Below are positions 52,401-61,300 of a stretch of 64,000 nucleotides of DNA, piece by piece. Source of the stretch: Yponomeuta sedellus. Lineage: Eukaryota > Arthropoda > Insecta > Lepidoptera > Yponomeutidae. The DNA is taken from assembly GCA_934045075.1 (NCBI GenBank), contig OW203723.1:23277615-23341614 (forward strand). The letters are read 5' to 3'. Positions within the stretch are counted from its first letter, which is position 1, and every line of letters begins with the position of its first letter. Both the position numbers and the translations under genes were made by a program. The notes under the pieces are model-generated. The model worked only from the letters and a program-made list of their open reading frames with translations, was not told where the DNA came from and made no database searches.

Positions 52401-55321
52401 GTTCCTTTTAATTTCACTAGTTTGTATCTAAATCAGTCGGCTCGCAGTTGTCAGCTCCCGTCGAGGGTCACGTTTCGCGACCCGTTATGCACGATAACCT
52501 CGTTGATGTCTTGATATTTGTTGTAAGGTATTGTGAGAAACTGATCCCTCCCGATTCCGATCTTAAGTTCATCAGCACCCAAACTGAAGGTCGCTGGTAA
52601 ACTCGACATCAAAATATTTATTTCACTATCCAAACATTTGTTTTGTTTGTTGACCCCGTGCTGCAAGGTGTGCGGGCGTGCTCACAAATTTATACTGCAG
52701 ACTTATTCACAAATTTATACTACATATATTATTGCTGTTCCAACTGACTCTTTCTGCTGATCAAATATTTACTTCGATATCGATATCAACCTTTGTGTGT
52801 CCCCACTGCTGGGGCACGGGTCTCTTCCTGCATCACAAGAAGGTTAGGCCGTACTTCACTACGGGGGCTAAGTCCGGATTGGTGGAGTATTGTAAGACAG
52901 TGGCGGGCCTTACTGTCAGAAGTTATCCAGCCGCCCATAAGGCCTCTGACATGGCTTAACGACTGCCATTAAATAACAGCCGTCACCAACGGCTTAAAGT
53001 GCCTTGCGAAGCACGGTTGCGCTCGGAAAAATGCCACTAGCGGTAGTCACGAGACGGTCACCCATCCTGCACCTGACCGCGCCTGTTGTTGCTTTACTCA
53101 AGTGATTGATTCCAATCACTCAGTTCGCCTAGGCCACGAGCGCTTCAATGCGCGCTTTAGTATTTACTTTGCTGGCCTTTAATTAGTTACCATTTAACCG
53201 TTACATTTGGCCTAATTAGATGATTTATATAGCGTCCTGTGGCACCTTCACTCACACTAGAAGGGAAAACTTGGACGCTGCAGTGTCTGGGACATTGTTT
53301 GTTAGACGGAGTAGCACCTATATCATCCTGATAGCTTAGTCGGCCTAGCCCAGAGGACAGACTAAGCCGCGGGTTTCCTCACTATGTTTTCCTTCACATT
53401 AGCAAGTGGTATTGGTACTACAACTTTTTACTTTTGACTTTTTTCAATTTTTTAAACTTGAGTACTTACATATTGCCTCTCGCTTACACAAAATACACGG
53501 CAATAATTTATAAGCCAGAAGTAATTAGTTGTCTAATTCCTTTCTTTAATCAACTTAAGAACTCAATTAACTCTTCCTGTTATCTCATTTTGAACACCCT
53601 TTGCTAAGGTTGGCCGAGGTCTCCCTTACAGATAAGCTCGCCTTTGTAACAATATTATGTAGGTAATTAAGTGTTTAATTCTCCACTTCAAACCCTCCAA
53701 CAACTCGGACTTGGCCTCCGTGGTGGAGTATCCAGACCTTGCTGCAACCTTCCTGTGATGCAGGAAGAGACCCGTGCCCCAGCAGTGGGGACATACAAGG
53801 GTTGATATCGATGTGTTTAATTAATGGTTTGCTATAAAGAATAAAGAATCGCTCGTGGCCCCGGCCGCCTGAATGATCTTAAACGATCACAAAGGTAAAG
53901 CAACATAGAGCGCGTTCAGTGCATGGATGGGTGAACGTCTATGACTAATGCTAGGGGCATTTTTCCGAGCGGTTCCGTGTTTCGCAACGCACGTTAAGCA
54001 ATTGGTGCCGGCTGCCGTCGATAGATGGCAGTCGTTAACCCAAGTCAGAGGGCATAGGGCGGCTTGAAAACTTCTGACAGTAAGATCAGCCACTAGTCTT
54101 GCAAGCCTCCACCGATCCGGACTTGGCCCCCGTGGTGGAGTAGGTATGGCCTATACCTTCCTTAGGGAAGAGACCCGTGCCTCTCGGTGGGGACATAATG
54201 AGTTGATGATGATGATGATGATGAATAAAGAATTATGTATAATGTTATATTATGTTATGTTATATTAATAAGAATAGCATTACAAGTGCTATCCTATAAA
54301 AAACTAGATAGTTAAGTTTATTAACACAAGTCATTTAGTTGTACTTAGTATAGGGCTAGCGAGATCTGTGTAATATGTCCATGAATATTTATTTATTATT
54401 TATTGTTAATATTTTGTTAATGTATGTGCGTTCGACGGCGGATCAACCTTTATATTGCTATTACAAGGTCACGCGTAGGGTAACTGAATAAATTGCACGG
54501 ATGTGAAGGTTGATGTGCTGTCGACTGTACAGTGTACACCAGTAGGGCCGGCATAACGTTGGGGTGGTTGGTGGGGCTCAGCTCTTGTCTACCTTTATGT
54601 TCTTTTTTTATGGTTTTTATTTCTACCATACAGAAACCTAGCATCACCATCTCGCACATATTAAGTTTTAATTGACATACACCTATTAAAATTGTTGTTT
54701 TATCTATCGCATTAGGTATAAGCCTGTAATGATAGATGTAAACTTGTAGAAATAAAAATAAATAAATAAATATTAGATTCACCAAGCCTTGATATCTCTT
54801 GGCGCCGCTTCGCTGAAGACGGACATCATGTCGAGAAAGTCCTCGAAGGTGAGGTTCCCCGACCCGTCGTGGGAGAACACCTCGCAAATACGGCGTTTGA
54901 ACGGGTTCTCCTGTAGAATAACAAATAACATTTACACATTTACAGCGACAGAATATCAGCGTTGTGGGAGCACCTCGGTGCTCCTACGACATGCTGAGTT
55001 GCGACCATTTTAGTGGCTCAATACTTTAAGCCTGAGCGTGACAATATAAAAATGTTTGTATACGTTTGTGATGTTCTGTTTTATTGTTTTTAAGCGTATT
55101 TAAATGTAATCACTGTTTGAAACGTGTTCTGTTTGTCTTTTTTCTTTTCTTGTATCCATGTGATATTTTTCTTTTAAGTTTGATGTTCATGTATGCCTAT
55201 GTTATGTTTTAAAGTATTGTGTCGTTAAATAAATGTTTTATCCATCCATCCATCCATCCATCCATCCGTCCGTCCGTCCGTCCGTCCGTCCGTCCAACCG
55301 TCCGTCCGTCCGTCCGTCCAT

Positions 55322-55355
<34 letters not shown>

Positions 55356-58300
55356 GTCCATCCGTCCATCCGTCCATCCGTCCTTCCGTCCATCCGTCCG
55401 TCCGTCCGTCCGTCCGTCCGTCCGTCCGTCCATCCATCCATCCACCATTTATTATGCCTAATTTTTTAACTACAACTTGGGTATCTGGGACGTAATTCCG
55501 CTGACCAGATCCTGTTAGAACCATGGCATTTGTGATAGCAATTTGACTAATACACGATCGGGATAGGTCAGCATTTGGTGCGCGTAATATAGGAGCAGAT
55601 TATTGTTCATGTTAAAAGGTAAGAATGTGTAGTTTTATCTAGATATGCTGTATTTCCTTAAATTTTAATTTGTTTTAACGATAACCGAAAGGGGCGTTCG
55701 AAATCATAATACAGGATCTACCTAGTTTTATTTCTAATAGGTTAGGTCTTAATAGGTTTTTTCCTTGGAGTATATAGTCTTACGTTTTTTTTAGCATCAC
55801 CTTCAATTCCGGCAGCTTGACGATCTGGTCCACAGGAACGGCTATGGTGTGAGCTTGACTCTCCGTCATCCGCTTCGGGACCAGGTCGGGATTCACGTCA
55901 CGGTAGCGCTTGAACACCCTGGAGTGGTACAGCCCCTGTACTAATTGCACCAATTCCTGGCGGAATCCTGACGTTGCTATCTGTCAGCTAGACGTTAGGA
56001 ATCCTTCAGGACCTGTTGCGTATCATTAAGCCTCTGCTGCAAACTTGTAACGGTCTCATTGCTATATTCGTCAGTTCCCTTTTCGATATTTCACTTTTAA
56101 TTTTAATTTTTTTTTGGATAGAGAACTGTAAGAAATCTAAATATAGATTTAGAGGCTAAATATTCCAATATTCTTAGATAGATATATAGATGGATACCAC
56201 TTTATTGTAGGGATGGGCAACCAGATAAAATATACCGATATATATAGTATCGATATTTTATTTTGATATATCGATATTATATTCTCAAACAATATCGATA
56301 TTTCGATATATCGATTTCTTTTTTCAAAATAGTCAAAACTAACTAACAAACAGAAGTAAATACACATGAGACATATTATTTTATTTAAGCATTCATAAAT
56401 TGTATTGAGTAAAATTATTCAAACCAATATTCATCTGATATAGACATCAGCAGCACTCTTTGTTTGATATGCTCCCCGGTCAGTCTGCTCCTATTGTCCG
56501 GCACTGTTAAATTCACAACTGAAGCAACCCTTTCGGATGACACTGATGAAGCTTGACATATCAAATATTTTAGGGCAATTTCCGAAAGAACCGGAGTAAA
56601 ATGTCGGCAATTCACCCAAAACTTTATTGGGTCTGACTTTCTCTCAAGAAGTGGTTGGTCTAGATATTGCTTAAGCTCACTGGGTACAGAACCAGAGCTT
56701 GGGACTTCTTGGGTAGCTGTGTTCAGATTCAATAGTCTCTCGTGTCGTGTCAAGCCCATATCGTGTCGTGTCATACCCATACAACCTACCAAAACTTTTA
56801 GAATAGTGATCGAATCGGTCGGACATATGAAGCGAAGCTTGAGCGGAGAGAGCTGTAAAAATATATCGGTTTCGATATCCGAAAATATATATCGAAAATC
56901 GATATATCGGAATAAAGTAAAATCGCCGATATAGGTATATCGATTATTTCATGAAAAAAAATCGATATTTCGATATATCGATTTAATTTACCCAAGCCTA
57001 CTTTATTGTACATAAAAAAGGAACTTACACAGATATTTCTTAGCCTAAGAGTACAGACGGCGGTTAAGTTAGGTTAGCTTCTTGATAATTTTGAAAGTTT
57101 CCTAATCCATGTCGTATAACTTAGAGAGAGAGAGGTAGTCTATCAGTCTTTCTCTCTCTCTCACTCTTAATGAAGACCTGTGTTCTGCTGTAGGACGTAG
57201 TCTTATATAAAAGTCGATTTCACTAAAATCTCTTAGAGTTAATATAAAAAAAACAAGTTGAGTTTGGCCTTCTTCTGATTGACTAAATATATCATATTTA
57301 TTGTGGTAGAAACTTCTTTTGGTAACTACTGACTGATGTTCTTAATGTAATAATCTTTCATGTTTTCAATTTCGGACCTTCAATAGTTAGACAGATGTAG
57401 TTTAAAAACCTATTTAGAGGCTAAAAAGTCCACCCATGCCGAGATTCGAACCCGCGATCTCTAGCTATCCGTGCCAGCGCTCTTCCAACTGAGCTAATGG
57501 GCGACTCACCGGCATCAGTGAAATTTCGAACCTCTTTACAATATTCTCTGTATTACGTACAGGCAGCGACATCTGGCTGAAGCAATTTGCATTTGTAGCT
57601 CCGAGTACCTACTTTGATGAAGTTTAGTTTCGCAGTGCCTATCATTTTAAGATTCCCGTCTTTAGTAATAAATACTACTTACGAGGCAGCTCCCTTTCCT
57701 TCTCCATTAGATTTCATTAAATAGATAAGAGGGTACTTTTCCGTAATAAGGCAGCTACTTAAATAGAGAGGTAAACATATCCTTGTACCCATCGAGAATA
57801 ATGAAGTCAGCCCGGGGCACACTTTTCTCTCTCGAATATACATTTAAGCTGGAGTCAAACAGGATAATATGCCTCAGCGTGATCGGCTTGAGTAGCTGCA
57901 AAATCCAGAATCGAGCATACAAGGATTTCTGAAAATGATTCTATAGCTGTGTAATGTTTTAATTTCGTTCATTGTTGCTCAGTTTATCTTATTTTAAATC
58001 GCCTATGTTTTTGCCTTGCATTTTTCGTAGTATTTTTTATTTATAAATTGAGAATTATAGGTATTTTTTTGTAGTAGTTTACATTAATTAGTTGCAGTAG
58101 GAACAAAGTACTACTTACAATAATAATTTATTTTAAATGTAAATATTTGCTAGTACTTAAAGATATTTCTTTAAATATCGTACCACTAATGAAAAATTGA
58201 GATCAGAAAACTACCTGCCATAAATCTGATTACATCGGAAGTGGAAAAAGGTTTTAGGTAGGAAACTGTGTTATGTTATGACTTTTAATAGTATTAAATA

Positions 58301-61300
58301 CCTACCTTATTACATACTAGTACCTTTTTAGAACATTAGATAGTTAGATGTTTTACATGTTATTTCTCTTTTAACAGAAGTACAGGTTGGCACGGGCCAA
58401 TATTATCATTATTATTATACCATCGAATTAGTACCAACACCTGTCGGGCTTAAGCAGATCCAATAAAAATTGTTGGAACGCTTCTCCGAACTGGAACGCC
58501 TCTAATTATTTAGGTAAGTAGGTTAGGCACCTACGCGAGCTTGACATAGTCTAACATGGGACGTAAAGACGTAACATAATGTGTTAATGATTTTCTTAAA
58601 CATTTCGTAAAATGTCTAAAGTTTATTGAGGGAAAAATAGAAGAGACTGTAAGTTAAAGCAGTGGCTACCGCTAGTGGCATTTTTCAGAGCGCTTCCGTG
58701 CTTCGCAAGGCACGTTAAGCCGTTGGTGCCGGCTGTCATATAATGTCGTTAAGCCATGTCAGAGGCCTTATGGGTGGCTTGATAACTTCTGACAGTAAGG
58801 CCCGCCACTGTCTTACAATCCTCCACCAACCCGGACTTGGCCCCCGTGGTGGAGTATGGCCTAACCTTCCTGCGATGCAGGAAGAGACCCGTGCCCCAGC
58901 AGTGGGGACATACAAGGGTTGATAACGAAGTTAAAGCAGTGCCCTACTCCGTACTGTTTTAACTTACAGTCTCTTATATCAGCCGTCCACTTTTGCCCAC
59001 TGTTGGGTATAGGGCTTTTCCCCATCTCGCCATCCTTCGCGGTCTCTCGCCATTCCCATCCACGGACTCCTGCCGACCTGACCACACCATCCGACCATCG
59101 GATACTACAATAATCTAGATCAAACTATTTTGGCGTAGGTATACATTATGATGTTATGTTACCAGTAACAATAAGAATAATAAAAAAAGCACGTAAAAAA
59201 CAAAAAAAAATTAATATGTTAACTACATTAAGATAATATTCTTTTTAATGCACTAACCCGTGCTAAGGACAATTTTAAAAACCTATTTAGAGGCTAAAAA
59301 TTCCACCCCTGCCGGGACTCGAACCCGCGACCTCTGGCACGGTTAGCCAGAGGTCGCGGGTTCGAGTCCCGGAATGGGTGGAATTTTTAGCCTCTAAATA
59401 GGTTTTTAAAATTCATTAAGATAATTTTGTTATGTAAATACAAATGCTATTCTGATTGTCAGTGAAAACCTGCTATTGGCTTTAAATCTAATTCATCTTA
59501 TTCTTTGTAAAAATGCTTCGTGTATAAGCTGTTGGTTTTCGAATAAACAATAAAAACAAAAACAAATAAGATCACACTAATATTACAAAAATATGATAAA
59601 TATAAAAGAGACTTTAGAATTAATTTTAACCACTTAATTCTATTAATTTGTTTCCCAATTCTATTCTAACCTAACTAATCCGTTAATATAGGAAAAAAAC
59701 ACAGTCGAAGCCTACACCCAGAGGAGCACTTTTAGTGTCATTTGATTTCATTAATACTTAATTGGCTTAGCCTCGATATGTCGGGAGTACTTTTATCGGC
59801 GACAGCTAAATCAATTAACGGCCGATCTACCACTTGTCTTTGGGGCTGCTGCTTACTTATTAACCCTCTACGCTACCCTCTAACGTTACCAACGTTACAC
59901 CCTCTACGTAACGCTATAGAGGGAGTGCCGGCCGGGTGGGGTGATACGGAGTCATATTTTTTACGCATTTACTTGCTCTACTTGTATTGACCAACTAATT
60001 CTGGCCCGTTTTAAAGTGGATAGATACAAATATCCCCCTTAATTCCTCAATATCCGATCTGTCAGGATCGTGGCAAGTGGCAGTCCCTGGTCTCTGCCTA
60101 CCTCTCTGGGATACAGGCGTGAGGTAACGTATGTATATATGTATGTAGTTTCATGTGTTTTCAACTGTACCTACACTGAAGAGAGAAACCTTTAATCGCA
60201 GTCAGTCTATCTGATTATCGACTAACGAAATCCTATAAGCGATATAATCTCCTTACCTAAGTATCTCTTTCCGAGTGAAAAATGTGCAGTCCTGAAAAAT
60301 ATGTTGGGGAAATTATTGTAAAATGAAAAAAGTAGGTACGATAGTGTTTAGATTACCTACTTTTTTGAAATATCTTGTTATTTGGTAATACCTACTTCTA
60401 TTTGGTCGACCAAAAAGAGTATCCATGCAGGAACTCCGTTAATTAAGGACTTCGAAAAGATCTTATTTGGTCGACCAAATAGAGTATCCATGCAGGAACT
60501 CTGTTAATTAAGGACTTCGAAAAGAACTAATTTGGTCGACCAAATAGAGTATTAATGCAGGTACTCTGTTAATTAAGGTCTTCGAAAAGAACTAATTTGG
60601 TCGACCAAATAGAGTATTAATGCAGGTACTCTGTTAATTAAGGTCTTCGAAAAGAACTAATTTGGTCGACCAAATAGAGTATTCATGCAGGTACTCTGTT
60701 AATTAAGGTCTTCGAAAAGAACTAATTTGGTCGACCAAATAGAGTATCCATGCAGGAACTCTGTTAATTAAGGACTTCGCAAAGAAATAATTTGGTCGAC
60801 CAAATAGAGTATCCATGCAGGAACTCTGTTAATTAAGGTCTTCGAAAAGAACTAATTTGGTCGACCAAATAGAGTATTCATGCAGGTACTCTGTTAATTA
60901 AGGTCTTCGAAAAGAACTAATTTGGTCGACCAAATAGAGTATCCATGCAGGAACTCTGTTAATTAAGGACTTCAAAAAGAACTAATTTGGTCGACCAAAT
61001 AGAGTATCCATTCAGGAACTCTGTTAATTAAGGACTTCGAAAAGAACTAAGTTCCACTTGAAAGGTCTAAGTTCGGGGTTTGTCTCCCTGTCTCCTGTTA
61101 CATAATCTAACATGCTAATGATAAGAGGTTACTAACTTTAAGTGCATTGTGTAGGTACTGGAGAAAATAAAATATATTTATAACCTAACAAATATTTACA
61201 CACAAGCACATACATTGTTTGTGGCCCCACACTAGGATACCCTGTGTCGTAGGAACCAGAAACAACGACATCACAAACATGTAAACATCCAATACCTGGG

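Noticed and set aside
55209..55469. ORFs of MDGR/PSIH repeats
   Set aside because: Translations of the TCCA/TCCG array.
60401..61050. CRISPR-like regular array
   Set aside because: The whole 65-bp period is repeated, there are no unique spacers, and the context is an insect intron.
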